From the NCBI GenBank assembly GCA_016222905.1, contig JACRPZ010000010.1, positions 1 to 63,240 on the forward strand: DNA of 63,240 nt, read 5' to 3'. Position numbers and translations under genes: made by a program. Origin of the DNA: Nitrospirota bacterium. Lineage in GTDB: Bacteria; Nitrospirota; Thermodesulfovibrionia; UBA6902. Under the pieces are notes generated by a model. The model worked only from the letters and a program-made list of their open reading frames with translations. It did no database searches and had not been told where the DNA came from. Every line of letters begins with the position of its first letter. The first letter of the stretch is position 1. Shown one piece after another: positions 41,534 to 52,148 of the stretch.

Positions 41534-43777
41534 TTATTTATTCAAGGAATTATCCACATTTCCTGAGGCAAGTTTCACCGCCTTTTCAGCCTCTTTTTCC
41601 GCATTTATTATGTCCCCGGCTAAGCGATAAATTTCTGCAATCTCATAGTGCAATTTGGCATCTAATGGAGTCATATTCAGCATTTCCTTATAGTAATTGA
41701 GAGAGCTCTCATAATTCTTAACCTCTCTATAAGCCTGGGCAAAAGAGTATAGTTCATCAAGGGAAAATACCTGCCTTTTATCAGCCGACATATTATTTCC
41801 TGCTGTCCTGATATTTTCAGCCTTTTCCACAGCCATAGATACAACATCTTCTCTCTTTGTAAGTATCGCTGCCAGTGCCAGTTTTATCTGTAATACATCA
41901 TTCTGGGGAGCAGTTATCATGGCCCGTTCAATGGCTGTAAAAGCGCCTTCATAGTCCTTTTTCAGCACATATAAATCTGATAACATTATATATAACCACG
42001 TATATTCTGGATTCAGTCTCAGGCACGCAATTATAAGCACTTCTGTTTTTTCAATAAAAGAATGGTCATAAACGGCTGTCTTTTGATAAAAAGCGATCAC
42101 GGAAGAGAGGTACATCAAATTGTTGCGGTTTCCGGAAATCCCCCTGAATAATTCTTCAGCGGTTGACTGAATAAATATCAATGCTTCTTTATGTTCAAAA
42201 AATTTACGCGCATAAATTCCATTCGCGACCGAGGACATCTGAAGTCTGACATAAGTATCACCAAAGGTATTGTATGACAAGGCCCTTTTAAAATTATCCA
42301 GCATTGGTGTAAATGCTTCATGTTCTGAAGGAATAACGCTGCTCTGTTTTGTAATTTGCGACTGCCTTATCGGCTTATAATTAACGAAATACGCAGTTAA
42401 AAGAAATGCCAGCAAGGCAATAAAGATACTCCCTGCATACATGACCGTCTTCTTTTCTCCGAGTTGATTATTCACCGATTGTGTTGAGCTATCAGCCACG
42501 GTAATATTATCAATATATGACAGCAAGGCAAATAAAACAAGATAAGTATTTATGCTGTCGAATGTAAAAAGGTTCTGGATAAAATAGACGATAATGGCAA
42601 TGACAATGATGACTGCTTCGTCTTTTTGAACAGTTTTATTTTTTATAGCTTTTATCAAGACGGCAATAGCAGAGCCAAAAATCGCGAGATAAGAAGTAAG
42701 CCCCAAAAAGCCCGCGCTCACCAGCCAGTCAATAAGAATATTATGAGCACGGTCTACCCATGCATGCTCTTCTGTAAAAGGTATTGGGACTATGGTATAA
42801 AGACTTATAAAATTTTCCTGTCCCCAACCCAATAAAGGCCTTTCCTTGATCCCATGCATCGCCATTTTCCATGCATCAAATCTGGTTTCTACAGCCTTAT
42901 CTGAAAAGATAGAAGCAAACCTGGAAATTGTTCTGTTTTTATGTATGAATTCGGTATCGGCAAACGATATGATAACAACCGCAATAATAATGAGAGCAAC
43001 ATATGCAAAAACGTGTTTCCTAAACCGTATTTTGTTGAGTTTATCGTATCCCACGGCAATATAATATAGGCACAAGATGAACGAGCCGAACAAAGCTGCA
43101 AGAATAGCCCCCCTTGAAGCTGTTAAATAGATTGCCGCAAAGTTAAGAAGAACCGTTACTGCATACAATATTCTTAGTGAGTTTATTTGTGCTCTGTTAA
43201 TAAGAATCAACCCAATGAAAACCATAAGAAGCAGATAAGAGGCAAGAAATGTCGGGTTTCCTATAGTTCCGGATATTCTTGCGCCATATTCAATAACATA
43301 CCGTGGCGCATTAATAGTAGGAATTGCAATAGCGTGCAAACCGGCAAGAGTACCAGCGATTAACCATAAATTCAGAAAGACCGACCAATCTCTCCGTGTT
43401 TTCAGTATACTTTTAAGAATACTGAAATAAAGAACAAGATGTAGAATTGTAATATACCCTTCCATACGTTCATAGTTCGACCAAAAACTGTTATACGGAT
43501 TTACTCCAAAAATATCGGAAAGACCAACAAGAAAAGTGAAAACAAGAATTGACATCATGATGTTTGAATTTTGGAGACGGTACTCTTTTTTGAACCATAT
43601 CAGAACTAACCACAAGGCCGAGGCAAGCTCAATTACAATTCTAAAAGCAAAGTTTTTACCTGAAATATAAGGGAAATAGATAGATTTTGAGATATAAAGT
43701 GGGAGAAAAGGAATTATAAAAAGAAGGATTTTTATCCCTAACAAATGAAAACTATCTATCTTCCTGAATGAGAACAT
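41534..43777 (-). CDS. O-antigen ligase/polymerase-like membrane protein with TPR tail
   Basis: 747 residues. About 12 N-terminal membrane helices (to about 465) include the Wzy_C/WaaL-type region: the SRGAILAALFGSF segment and the large periplasmic loop with KERPLLGWGQENF and WVDRAHNILIDWLVSAGFLGL. The soluble C-terminal part has TPR-like helices (TWLYIMLSDLYVLKKDYEGA, LHYEIAEIYRLAGD). This matches proteins that join or polymerise lipid-linked glycans, or glycosylate pilin (PilO/PglL-like). Which acceptor it uses cannot be told. It is alone on the minus strand. Confidence 0.85.
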   Translation of the reverse strand: MFSFRKIDSFHLLGIKILLFIIPFLPLYISKSIYFPYISGKNFAFRIVIELASALWLVLIWFKKEYRLQNSNIMMSILVFTFLVGLSDIFGVNPYNSFWSNYERMEGYITILHLVLYFSILKSILKTRRDWSVFLNLWLIAGTLAGLHAIAIPTINAPRYVIEYGARISGTIGNPTFLASYLLLMVFIGLILINRAQINSLRILYAVTVLLNFAAIYLTASRGAILAALFGSFILCLYYIAVGYDKLNKIRFRKHVFAYVALIIIAVVIISFADTEFIHKNRTISRFASIFSDKAVETRFDAWKMAMHGIKERPLLGWGQENFISLYTIVPIPFTEEHAWVDRAHNILIDWLVSAGFLGLTSYLAIFGSAIAVLIKAIKNKTVQKDEAVIIVIAIIVYFIQNLFTFDSINTYLVLFALLSYIDNITVADSSTQSVNNQLGEKKTVMYAGSIFIALLAFLLTAYFVNYKPIRQSQITKQSSVIPSEHEAFTPMLDNFKRALSYNTFGDTYVRLQMSSVANGIYARKFFEHKEALIFIQSTAEELFRGISGNRNNLMYLSSVIAFYQKTAVYDHSFIEKTEVLIIACLRLNPEYTWLYIMLSDLYVLKKDYEGAFTAIERAMITAPQNDVLQIKLALAAILTKREDVVSMAVEKAENIRTAGNNMSADKRQVFSLDELYSFAQAYREVKNYESSLNYYKEMLNMTPLDAKLHYEIAEIYRLAGDIINAEKEAEKAVKLASGNVDNSLNK

Positions 43778-44198
43778 AACAATTAAATAGACACCAAATG
43801 AAATGTGATTCTTTGTATGGGAACGATAAAAAATTTAGTTATTATAGAAACTTAATGCAAGCAATGACATTAAGGGTCATTTCTCATATTCTCATCATAT
43901 AAGAAAAAATTATGTCCGGAAAGGAATTACTTTAATATATATATAATAGATTAGTACAGTTTTACATAGATTTTTTACCAAATGAACTGGGCTTGTCCAA
44001 TGTCTAATAGAAATATAAGATCATTACTCAAAAACCCTCTCCTTAGGATAAAGAGGATACTTTCAAGGTTAATCTCCTTGAGAAATCTTATTTTGAGAGT
44101 GCTACAATAATGAACAGGTGCATAAATTAATAGAGACATACCCTGCCATCATGGGGGTACACATTGCAGAACATTAGCGCTGATAATTCTTTTTGAAA
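43778..44198. other. AT-rich divergent intergenic region
   Basis: About 420 bases between divergent genes with no convincing CDS. It contains TATAAT-like sequences (about 43940-43950) but no clear -35 partner. A frame of 42 codons (43982-44110, plus) lacks a ribosome-binding site and is not called. It may hold promoters for both neighbours. Confidence 0.4.
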
Positions 44199-46811
44199 AT
44201 GGGAACAACATTATTAATATCAGATAGAAAAGTTTCTCTCTGGATACTCTTTTTCATTATTGTTTTGCCGTTTATATTGCTCTACTGGATGGTGCCTTTT
44301 GTTTCTGATCTGACACTTGGGGCAGACTATCAAATCTACTCAATTAATGAGCAGGTAGAACTTCTTTTCTCCATTAAAACAGGCTCGGTTCCACTTTATG
44401 CGCCTGGTTATAAATACGGTCATTCCTCAAGCGCGCTCACATTAAGCCAGGTTTACCATCCGATATCTCACATTGCTTCTTTAATGCCGGGATACTGGAA
44501 TGGAAAAGCGCTTGAATGGAATACATTTCTGCGTTTATTATCCCTGGGATTTGTTCATTTGGCGCTGTTTACATTTTTGAGAAAAATAAGGCTCAATCTG
44601 CTTTTTGCTTTCCTGATTTCTTTTATCACCGTTTATAACATGCGTATGTTAGAAGCATTCCGTTATGGTGCTTCTCTTGAGGCATTTACAGGAAATCTCT
44701 TATTATGTACAGCTACAGGCTGCTACTTCGTTAGCCCGTCAAGATGGTTCGGACCGCTATCAATTATAGGATTTACTTATTTGCTTGTTTGCAGTGGTCA
44801 CCCGCCCATGATGTTTTATGGCCTTATCGGAGCAGGTTTATTTACACTTGTTACGCCTTTTTTTATTGCAACGATGTTGCCAGAGATAGACGTTAATCTA
44901 AAAATTGCTCTAAGGTTCTGGGCAAAAGCGGGATTTTATGTATGTTTAGGAATAATGCTTTCCTCTGCTTACGTAGTGCCATTCTATTTTGAATTTGTTA
45001 CCACAAATATTGAATATGCACATATGAGTTATCAATCCGATATGGGGCAGGACACCATTGTAGGAGCTTTAAATAATTTTTTTATGCCCTTAGTTTCGGA
45101 TGTCCTCAGTTCATTTGGTGGATCAGCACTAATACTGATTGTTCTTGTTCTGCCTTTGCTTCGATGCGTTAGAGTGAAGGTCCCCCCTTCTGTTTGGGCT
45201 ATATGGGGTATGCTATTGTTTGCTTTTTTTTATATTCTGGGCCCGCAAACGCCTATATACAAATGGGCATTCAAATATCTTCCATTTGTATCATCTGTCG
45301 GAGGAGTGGGAAGAATTTCTATAATCATTCCTTCCCTTATGATGCTGCCGCTGGCATGGATAGTAAATGCTGGAACATTCTCTTTTCGTTTCAAGAAGCA
45401 GGATGTAGTATTGACCCCCTTTATTTTTCTGGGATTAATTGCTCTAATATTGATTCCTCTCTACTTATTGCCGGTTTTTTTATTAAAACCTGCTCTTGGT
45501 TATTTTACTCCTCATTTTCTCCGTAAAATCCCTTTCCGAATAGAATTTCTTTCAGTTTTTTTTGGCATGGCTTCACTTGCAGCACTCGTACTTTATGAAA
45601 TATATCCTCGCTTAAAGCGTGTACTTGGAATTTTTCTGTGCCTGATGGTTCTCTTGCAAATGGGAACAATCTTAAAATATGGAACATTTATTGAAAAGAA
45701 GGTTGATAATCTGACTTTTCAACAGATGAAAGTTCAAAAGAAAGAAAAGCTGGATTTTAATTTCCGTCAAAATCCGGGTTTGTTCCACGCTGTAGTATTA
45801 AACCATCTCTCACATTCCTTCATGGAGCCTTTCTTGGGAAAAATATATACGCAGATTATTCCAGTATCCAGCCAAGACAATGCCTATAAAGAGATGGAGC
45901 GTGAACGTCTTCCACAACAAGTCTTTGCTGAGGGGTATGATTTAGAGAAAGCAAAAGTAATGAATGAAAAAAACAAGAATGTTAAAGCAGGCACGGTAAA
46001 TTTGGCATTCAGTTCATTTAACCGTTTGCAGTTTAAAGTTATTTCGCCCGCTCCTGCCATATTTGGCATGGCTTATCCTTTTACAGGACATTGGAGAGTG
46101 TGGGTGAATGGTGAAAAAGTCCATGTTTATCGGGCTAACGGTATCGCTCATGCTATTGAAATACCTGACGGGGAGAGTTTGGTGGAATTCAGGTATTGGA
46201 GCAAACCATTCTTTTGGGGAATGATTGTAAGTTGTTTAACCTTTGCAGTCATCGGACTTTTTGTTTGCTTTCGCGGTTTGAAAGGTTTACCAAGAATTAC
46301 AGGGGCGGTTATTGTTTTGATAATAAGCGCGGGAGGATTTATGTTCTGGTACAACAGCCTTTATAGGGGTCATAATCTTGACACAGCATATACATGGACT
46401 TATATCCCTCCTGCAAACACCCCAAACCTTGCTTATGGAAAAAAGACTGTTGTTAGCTATCCTCTTGATAGTTCCGAGAAGCGTTTTGACAGCAGCAGCG
46501 CGGTAGATGGATATATTAAACCCGGCGCTGGTTTTAGCTTTTGGAAAATAAATGAAGCCTTGATTGTTGATTTAAAAGAACCTCAGAGGATAAAAACAAT
46601 TGTTTTGTATGGCGAGTTTAAAACTAATCCTGAAATATCATTTTCACAAAACGGTACGCGTTGGCAAATGGGTAGCTTTGTTATTGTTAAAGACAGTAAA
46701 AATATAATGCGTATTATTTTTGAAAAACCTATGGACGCGCTTTTTGTTAAAGTAAAGGCCATTGACTCGGTACTAACGATAGATGAAGTTGAAATATATG
46801 GATGTGAATAG
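44199..46811 (+). CDS. large membrane protein, GT-C/YfhO-like, with C-terminal discoidin-like domain
   Basis: About 870 residues. Roughly 12 membrane helices in the first 500 residues follow a first periplasmic loop of GT-C type (DLTLGADYQIYSINEQ). A periplasmic beta-rich domain comes next (about 500-670: YPFTGHWRVWVNGEKV), then one more helix pair. The last about 150 residues resemble an F5/8-type carbohydrate-binding module (NLAYGKKTVVSY, SAVDGYIKPGAG, IKTIVLYG, VKAIDSVLTIDEVEIYG). It is probably a lipid-sugar-dependent glycosyltransferase. A TTG at 44193 is an alternative start; neither has a good ribosome-binding site. Confidence 0.75.
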   Translation: MGTTLLISDRKVSLWILFFIIVLPFILLYWMVPFVSDLTLGADYQIYSINEQVELLFSIKTGSVPLYAPGYKYGHSSSALTLSQVYHPISHIASLMPGYWNGKALEWNTFLRLLSLGFVHLALFTFLRKIRLNLLFAFLISFITVYNMRMLEAFRYGASLEAFTGNLLLCTATGCYFVSPSRWFGPLSIIGFTYLLVCSGHPPMMFYGLIGAGLFTLVTPFFIATMLPEIDVNLKIALRFWAKAGFYVCLGIMLSSAYVVPFYFEFVTTNIEYAHMSYQSDMGQDTIVGALNNFFMPLVSDVLSSFGGSALILIVLVLPLLRCVRVKVPPSVWAIWGMLLFAFFYILGPQTPIYKWAFKYLPFVSSVGGVGRISIIIPSLMMLPLAWIVNAGTFSFRFKKQDVVLTPFIFLGLIALILIPLYLLPVFLLKPALGYFTPHFLRKIPFRIEFLSVFFGMASLAALVLYEIYPRLKRVLGIFLCLMVLLQMGTILKYGTFIEKKVDNLTFQQMKVQKKEKLDFNFRQNPGLFHAVVLNHLSHSFMEPFLGKIYTQIIPVSSQDNAYKEMERERLPQQVFAEGYDLEKAKVMNEKNKNVKAGTVNLAFSSFNRLQFKVISPAPAIFGMAYPFTGHWRVWVNGEKVHVYRANGIAHAIEIPDGESLVEFRYWSKPFFWGMIVSCLTFAVIGLFVCFRGLKGLPRITGAVIVLIISAGGFMFWYNSLYRGHNLDTAYTWTYIPPANTPNLAYGKKTVVSYPLDSSEKRFDSSSAVDGYIKPGAGFSFWKINEALIVDLKEPQRIKTIVLYGEFKTNPEISFSQNGTRWQMGSFVIVKDSKNIMRIIFEKPMDALFVKVKAIDSVLTIDEVEIYGCE

Positions 46812-46939
46812 ATGCATTGAATAACTATCTGAATATTATATAATTATCCTACTAATGATGATTCCGCCATATGGAAGAACTTTGACATGGGATGCAAATA
46901 AATACCAATAGTTAGTAAATATAAGCGAGGGGTTGAATT

Positions 46940-48352
46940 GTGGCTAGGCTTCTTTTAATACAGTCTCTTTTTGTTGAACAGTTTGGAATAATGACTCTTA
47001 CTGCGGTAGCTAAGGCTAAAGGCCACGATGTAGCTTTGGCTGTTGGCTCTGACAGTCACATTTTACGCAAGGCGAATGAATTTAAACCGGATGTTGTTGG
47101 ATTCAGCGTGCTTACCGGATACCAAAAGAGATACCTGCATTTAGGCCAAACCCTCAAACAAAATCTTGCGCTGAAACCCGTAATTCTATTTGGAGGCCCT
47201 CATGCTACTTTTTTCCCGCAGGTGGTAATGGAAGAGGGAGTTGATATTGTTTGCAGAGGAGAAGGTGAAGGCGCTTTGCTGGATATTCTTGATGCTGTTG
47301 ATAGCGACAAGGATTTTGATGGAATTAACAACACCGTTGTAAAACAGAATGGCACGTTTAAAAGCTTTCCAATGCGGCCATTGGTAGATCTTGATGAAAT
47401 ACCATTTCCAGACAGGGAAATCTATATAGATTATCCTCTCATTTATAATTCAAACCTGGTTACCTTCATAGCCAGCCGCGGTTGTCCGTTTGACTGTTCG
47501 TTTTGCTTTAATAAGGATATGGTAAATTTGGTGAAGGGGCTTGGTCAATGGGTCAGGTTTAGAAGTGTTGACAATTTACTTGAAGAGATAGATATTGTTA
47601 CGCATAAGAAAAAAGTACGGTATATTGACTTCCACGATGATACGCTTATTCTTAAGCGCAAATGGCTGTTTGAATTTCTCGACGCATATTCCAAGAGATT
47701 CTCTATCCCTTTCACCTGTAATGTAAGAGCTGACTTGATTGATTTTGAAATGGCCAATGCGCTCAAGACAGCCGGATGCGTCAGGGTAAGTTTTGGCCTT
47801 GAGTGCGGCGATGAAAAACTCCGCAATCTTATATTGAAGAAGAGCCTTAAGGATGACCAAATCCGGGAAGCAGCTTCAATTTTACATAAAGTCAAACTTC
47901 CTTTTTTTACATATAACATGATAGGATTGCCAGGAGAAAGACTTCAGGATGCCTTGAAAACGCTGGAGTTGAATATCGAGATAGGGTCAGAATGCGCATG
48001 GACCAGTATTTTTCAGCCATTTCCCGGAACACAGCTTGCTCAATATTGTCTTGAGAAAGGTTTTCTGGACAAGCCGATCAGTACTGACGAACCTGTTGAC
48101 ACTCATTCTACCAGCCTGCTTCGACAGCCTGATATAGAAAAAGTGGTAAGGCTGCAAAAGTTTGTTTACCTTGCTATAAGATTTCCCGGCACGTTAAGGT
48201 TAATTAAGAAGCTGATAAATTACGATCATCCAACAGTCTACTATTATGTCCACAGGATATCGTATCTGATATTTTATTACCGTAAGGCATATCAGATTAC
48301 ATGGTTAGAAACTTTGAAACATGCGTGGATTGCATGGCGGCACTACCGATAA
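46940..48352 (+). CDS. B12-binding-type radical SAM protein
   Basis: 470 residues. An N-terminal cobalamin-binding-like Rossmann domain (about 1-140; VVGFSVLTGYQ, FGGPHATFFP) lacks a clear DxHxxG lower-ligand motif. The radical SAM cluster motif is CPFDCSFC (Cys182, 186, 189), followed by the TIM-barrel part (FHDDTLILKRKW, VSFGLECGDEKL, YNMIGLPGE). In polysaccharide clusters such enzymes methylate or rearrange sugars or lipids, but the substrate is unknown here. The start is GTG at 46940 with a GAGGGG site. Confidence 0.88.
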   Translation: MARLLLIQSLFVEQFGIMTLTAVAKAKGHDVALAVGSDSHILRKANEFKPDVVGFSVLTGYQKRYLHLGQTLKQNLALKPVILFGGPHATFFPQVVMEEGVDIVCRGEGEGALLDILDAVDSDKDFDGINNTVVKQNGTFKSFPMRPLVDLDEIPFPDREIYIDYPLIYNSNLVTFIASRGCPFDCSFCFNKDMVNLVKGLGQWVRFRSVDNLLEEIDIVTHKKKVRYIDFHDDTLILKRKWLFEFLDAYSKRFSIPFTCNVRADLIDFEMANALKTAGCVRVSFGLECGDEKLRNLILKKSLKDDQIREAASILHKVKLPFFTYNMIGLPGERLQDALKTLELNIEIGSECAWTSIFQPFPGTQLAQYCLEKGFLDKPISTDEPVDTHSTSLLRQPDIEKVVRLQKFVYLAIRFPGTLRLIKKLINYDHPTVYYYVHRISYLIFYYRKAYQITWLETLKHAWIAWRHYR

Positions 48353-48426
48353 AAAGTATCATTTTCATAACAAAACCTTCAGAAGATTCATTGAAAAAAG
48401 CAGGGAATTAAGATATAGTTAACCAA

Positions 48427-49563
48427 ATGACTAAAAAAGCATTAATTACAGGAATAACAGGGCAGGATGGCTCATATCTTACCGAGTTGCTTTTATCAAA
48501 AGGTTACGAGGTTCACGGACTTATCCGCAGGGCGAGTACATTTAATACAAAAAGAATAGATCATTTATATACAGATCCGCATATCTCTGATGCCAAGCTT
48601 TTTCTCCACTATGGGGATCTCTCTGACTCAGGACAACTTACAAACCTGATATATAATATTCAACCGGATGAAATATATCATCTTGGAGCCCAGAGCCATG
48701 TGAGGGTAAGTTTTGATATGCCCGAGTATACAGGGGATGTAACAGGATTAGGGACAACAAGAATTCTTGAGGCGATTAGAAGGAGCGGAATAAAAACCAG
48801 GTTTTATCAGGCATCTTCATCGGAAATGTTCGGGTCAACGCCTCCTCCTCAGAATGAGCAGACACCTTTTCATCCAAGAAGCCCTTATGCTGCTGCAAAG
48901 GTTTACTCTTACTGGATGACTGTCAATTACAGGGAGGGGTATAATATATTTGCCTGTAACGGCATTCTGTTTAATCACGAATCTCCGAGGAGAGGAGAGA
49001 CCTTTGTAACAAGAAAGATTACAAGAGCAATAGCAAATATTGTATCAGGCAAACAGAAAAAGCTTTACCTTGGCAATCTTGAGGCTAAGAGGGATTGGGG
49101 TTTTACTCCAGAATATGTAGTATGTCAATGGCTTATGCTTCAGCAGGACAAGCCGGATGACTTTGTAATCGGAACTGGAGAAAGTCACTCAGTGAGAGAA
49201 TTTGTTGAACTTGTTTTTAACTACGCCGGCATTGAACTTGAATGGGTGGATAAAGGGCTGCACGAGAAAGGAATAGTCTCATCGCTGAATCAAAATCTGA
49301 CCGCAAACATAAAAATTGGTGATATTGCAGTTGAGATAGATCCGCACTATTTTAGGCCTGCTGAAGTAGACTACCTTCTTGCAGATGCTTCAAAGGCACA
49401 GAATAAACTTGGTTGGGAACCGAAGGTTACCTTTAAAGAGCTTATTAAGATTATGGTTGATGCTGATATGGAAATGACAGGCATTAAGCCGCCCGGCGAA
49501 GGCAAAAAGATTTTAGATGAAAAGGGTATATACTGGACAACTAACCGGGTAACTATGTTTTGA
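48427..49563 (+). CDS. gmd: GDP-mannose 4,6-dehydratase
   Basis: Extended SDR enzyme, 378 residues, turning GDP-mannose into GDP-4-keto-6-deoxymannose. Motifs: NAD(P) site [16 protein letters not shown], then [18 protein letters not shown]. The catalytic set is in ASSSEMFGS and [12 protein letters not shown] (Tyr-x-x-x-Lys), with [17 protein letters not shown] after it. Followed 42 bases later by fcl, it supplies the first step to GDP-L-fucose for the surface glycan. Confidence 0.96.
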   Translation: MTKKALITGITGQDGSYLTELLLSKGYEVHGLIRRASTFNTKRIDHLYTDPHISDAKLFLHYGDLSDSGQLTNLIYNIQPDEIYHLGAQSHVRVSFDMPEYTGDVTGLGTTRILEAIRRSGIKTRFYQASSSEMFGSTPPPQNEQTPFHPRSPYAAAKVYSYWMTVNYREGYNIFACNGILFNHESPRRGETFVTRKITRAIANIVSGKQKKLYLGNLEAKRDWGFTPEYVVCQWLMLQQDKPDDFVIGTGESHSVREFVELVFNYAGIELEWVDKGLHEKGIVSSLNQNLTANIKIGDIAVEIDPHYFRPAEVDYLLADASKAQNKLGWEPKVTFKELIKIMVDADMEMTGIKPPGEGKKILDEKGIYWTTNRVTMF

Positions 49564-49605
49564 ACATCATATCTTCTGCAGCGCATAATATCATTTTTAT
49601 TCATC

Positions 49606-50673
49606 ATGAGAAAAAATTCTAAGATCTACATAGCTGGCCATAGAGGAATGGTAGGTTCTTCATTAATGCGCCTGCTTCAAAAAAATGGCTATACAAACAT
49701 TGTTACACGCCGGCATTCCGGCCTTGACCTTACACGTCAAATTGAAGTAGAGAAATTTTTTCAAAAGGAAAGACCGGAACATGTATTCCTGGCTGCTGCA
49801 AAGGTTGGGGGGATACTGGCAAACGACACGTATAAAGCAGAGTTTATTTATGACAATATTATGATAGCAGTGAACATTGTTCACTCATCATATAAATATG
49901 GGGTAAAAAAACTCCTTAATCTCGGCTCTTCCTGTATCTATCCGAAGTTTGCTTCACAGCCCATGAAAGAAGAATCTATTTTGGACGGCAGGTTAGAGCC
50001 TACTAACGAACCTTATGCCATAGCAAAAATATCCGCCCTGAAGCTGTGCAGATATTATAACGAGCAGTATGGGACGAATTACATATCGGTTATGCCGACA
50101 AATTTATATGGCTATAATGATGATTTTAACCTTGAAACCGCTCATGCCTTCCCTGCACTTATCAGAAAATTCCACCTTGCAAAGCTTTTAAAACATAATG
50201 ATATTAATGGCATCAAAGAAGACATACAAAGATATCCTTTGGGCTTTAAGTTTAATAACGAAAAGATATTGAAAAGCGCGGAATCGATAAAAAAGCATCT
50301 AAAAAAACTCGGCATTACCAAAGATTATGTAACGCTTTGGGGAACGGGAGAAGCCTATAGAGAATTTTTGCATGTTGATGACCTTGCGGATGCCTGTGTT
50401 TATTTAATGAAGAATTATAATTATAAAGATGTAGGTGAAATTATAAACATAGGAACAGGCGAGGATCTTAAAGTGAAAGAACTTGCCGATCTGGTAAGAG
50501 AGATTGTCGGGTTTGAGGGGGAGATTAGATACGATTTTTCTAAACCTGAAGGCACACCAAGAAAACTACTTGATGTGAGCAAAGCGAAAAGCCTGGGTTG
50601 GGAAGCAAAAATAAGTCTGCGAGAGGGGATAAGGAAAACATATAATTGGTACTGCAATGTACGACATGAATAA
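49606..50673 (+). CDS. fcl: GDP-L-fucose synthase (long form)
   Basis: Epimerase/reductase that converts the Gmd product to GDP-L-fucose. Motifs: IAGHRGMVGSSLMRLL, GSSCIYPKFA, and Tyr/Lys in PYAIAKISALK. It also has PTNLYGYNDDFNLETAH and WGTGEAYREFLHVDDLA. At 355 residues it is about 35-45 longer than the E. coli type, because of an insert between the LIRKFH helix and the WGTG motif (about residues 198-240). A related long subfamily exists, so activity is likely kept. It follows gmd directly. Confidence 0.94.
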   Translation: MRKNSKIYIAGHRGMVGSSLMRLLQKNGYTNIVTRRHSGLDLTRQIEVEKFFQKERPEHVFLAAAKVGGILANDTYKAEFIYDNIMIAVNIVHSSYKYGVKKLLNLGSSCIYPKFASQPMKEESILDGRLEPTNEPYAIAKISALKLCRYYNEQYGTNYISVMPTNLYGYNDDFNLETAHAFPALIRKFHLAKLLKHNDINGIKEDIQRYPLGFKFNNEKILKSAESIKKHLKKLGITKDYVTLWGTGEAYREFLHVDDLADACVYLMKNYNYKDVGEIINIGTGEDLKVKELADLVREIVGFEGEIRYDFSKPEGTPRKLLDVSKAKSLGWEAKISLREGIRKTYNWYCNVRHE

Positions 50674-50709
50674 TAAGAGATTATCACTTTTACCCCGGGC
50701 ATTAAACAA

Positions 50710-52116
50710 TTGACAAAGACTGAGAAAATAAAATATTTTGATTCTGTAGCTAATGAGAGAGAACAGCAAAAAATAGGGTCTTACTATCACAAAGAACTCA
50801 AGAATTATCTGCGTTTTTTAATTCCTCCCAATTCATCTGTTCTTGAAATCGGCTGCGGTTCGGGAAATTTACTGGCAGCGTTAAGACCCGGCAGAGGGCT
50901 TGGTATTGATATAAGCCCTAAAATGATCGAGGCAGCCAGAAGAAATTTTCCTTGTCTGCAATTTGAAGTTGGCGACCTTGAAGACTTGCAAATAGAGGAA
51001 AAATTTGACTATGTAGTTCTTGTTGAGACAATAGGTCATGTTGATGATATCCAGTCAGCTTTCAAGGAACTGCATAAGGTATGCAAGCCGGAAACACGCC
51101 TTATAATAGTATATTACAATTATTTGTGGGAGCCGGCACTAAAATTTGCTGAAGCTGTGAGGCTTAGAAAAAAGCATCTGCTGGAACATTGGCTGCCTAT
51201 TGAAGATATATCGAATCTTCTTGATTTAAATGATTTTGAGGTAATAAAAAAAGGTTATCGTTTTCTGCTGCCGATATATATCCCGCTTATCTCGACCTTT
51301 TTTAATAAGTTTCTGGCGAATATGCCTTTTTTCTGGAAACTTTCCTTAATTGAGACAATCATTGCACGGCCTTGCGGATACAGAAAAGCGCCGGGTGAAG
51401 TAACCTGCTCTGTAATTGTTCCTTGCCGTAACGAAAAAGGGAATATCGAGCGGGCTGTATTAGAAACCCCCAACATGGGCCGGCACACAGAAATAATATT
51501 TGTCGAAGGACATTCTCAGGACGGTACGCTTGAAGAATGTGAGAGGGTGAAGAATAAATACCCTCAAAGAGATATCAAGGTTTTTGTACAGGATGGAAAA
51601 GGAAAGGGTGATGCAGTCAGGAAGGGTTTTTCTCATGCAAACAATGATGTCTTAATGATATTAGATGCGGATCTGACCGTACCGCCTGAAGATCTGCCAA
51701 AGTTTTTTGATGCAATTGTATCAGGAAAAGGCGAATTTATTAATGGCTCGCGTCTGGTTTATCAGATGGAAAAAGAAGCAATGCGCTTTTTAAATCTTAT
51801 CGGGAACAAATTTTTCAGTAAGGCTTTTACATATCTTCTTGAACAGCGCATAAGAGATACACTTTGCGGCACTAAAGTGCTCTGGAAAGAGGATTACGAA
51901 AGAATCATTGCCGGCAGGGGATATTTCGGCGATTTTGATCCTTTTGGCGATTTTGACCTTCTCTTCGGCGCAGCTAAACTGAACCTGAAAATTGTTGAGA
52001 TTCCGATACGGTACAGAGATCGTACATATGGAAGAACTCAGATCAGCCGCTTTAAACATGGCTTACTGCTTCTTAAGATGACCTTCTTCGCTTTAAAGAA
52101 AATAAAATTTATCTGA
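50710..52116 (+). CDS. methyltransferase-glycosyltransferase (GT2) fusion
   Basis: 468 residues with two enzymes in one chain. Residues about 40-200 form a class I SAM methyltransferase (VLEIGCGSGNLLAALRPG, GIDISPKMIEAARRN). Residues about 232-468 form a GT2 transferase (SVIVPCRNEKGNIE, LMILDADLTVPPEDLP, then GRTQISRFKHGL). The GT2 part lacks membrane helices. The fusion implies that a sugar is methylated and transferred, or that a lipid-linked product is handled by both. The start TTG at 50710 has no obvious ribosome-binding site. Confidence 0.88.
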   Translation: MTKTEKIKYFDSVANEREQQKIGSYYHKELKNYLRFLIPPNSSVLEIGCGSGNLLAALRPGRGLGIDISPKMIEAARRNFPCLQFEVGDLEDLQIEEKFDYVVLVETIGHVDDIQSAFKELHKVCKPETRLIIVYYNYLWEPALKFAEAVRLRKKHLLEHWLPIEDISNLLDLNDFEVIKKGYRFLLPIYIPLISTFFNKFLANMPFFWKLSLIETIIARPCGYRKAPGEVTCSVIVPCRNEKGNIERAVLETPNMGRHTEIIFVEGHSQDGTLEECERVKNKYPQRDIKVFVQDGKGKGDAVRKGFSHANNDVLMILDADLTVPPEDLPKFFDAIVSGKGEFINGSRLVYQMEKEAMRFLNLIGNKFFSKAFTYLLEQRIRDTLCGTKVLWKEDYERIIAGRGYFGDFDPFGDFDLLFGAAKLNLKIVEIPIRYRDRTYGRTQISRFKHGLLLLKMTFFALKKIKFI

Positions 52117-52148
52117 TTAGTGATTGCTGACTTTTTTCAGGCAAAGAT

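Noticed and set aside
43982-44110. A 42-codon plus-strand frame with a basic helix (SLLKNPLLRIKRILSRL)
   Set aside because: No ribosome-binding site, no homology recognised, and located in AT-rich intergenic DNA. Chance is more likely.
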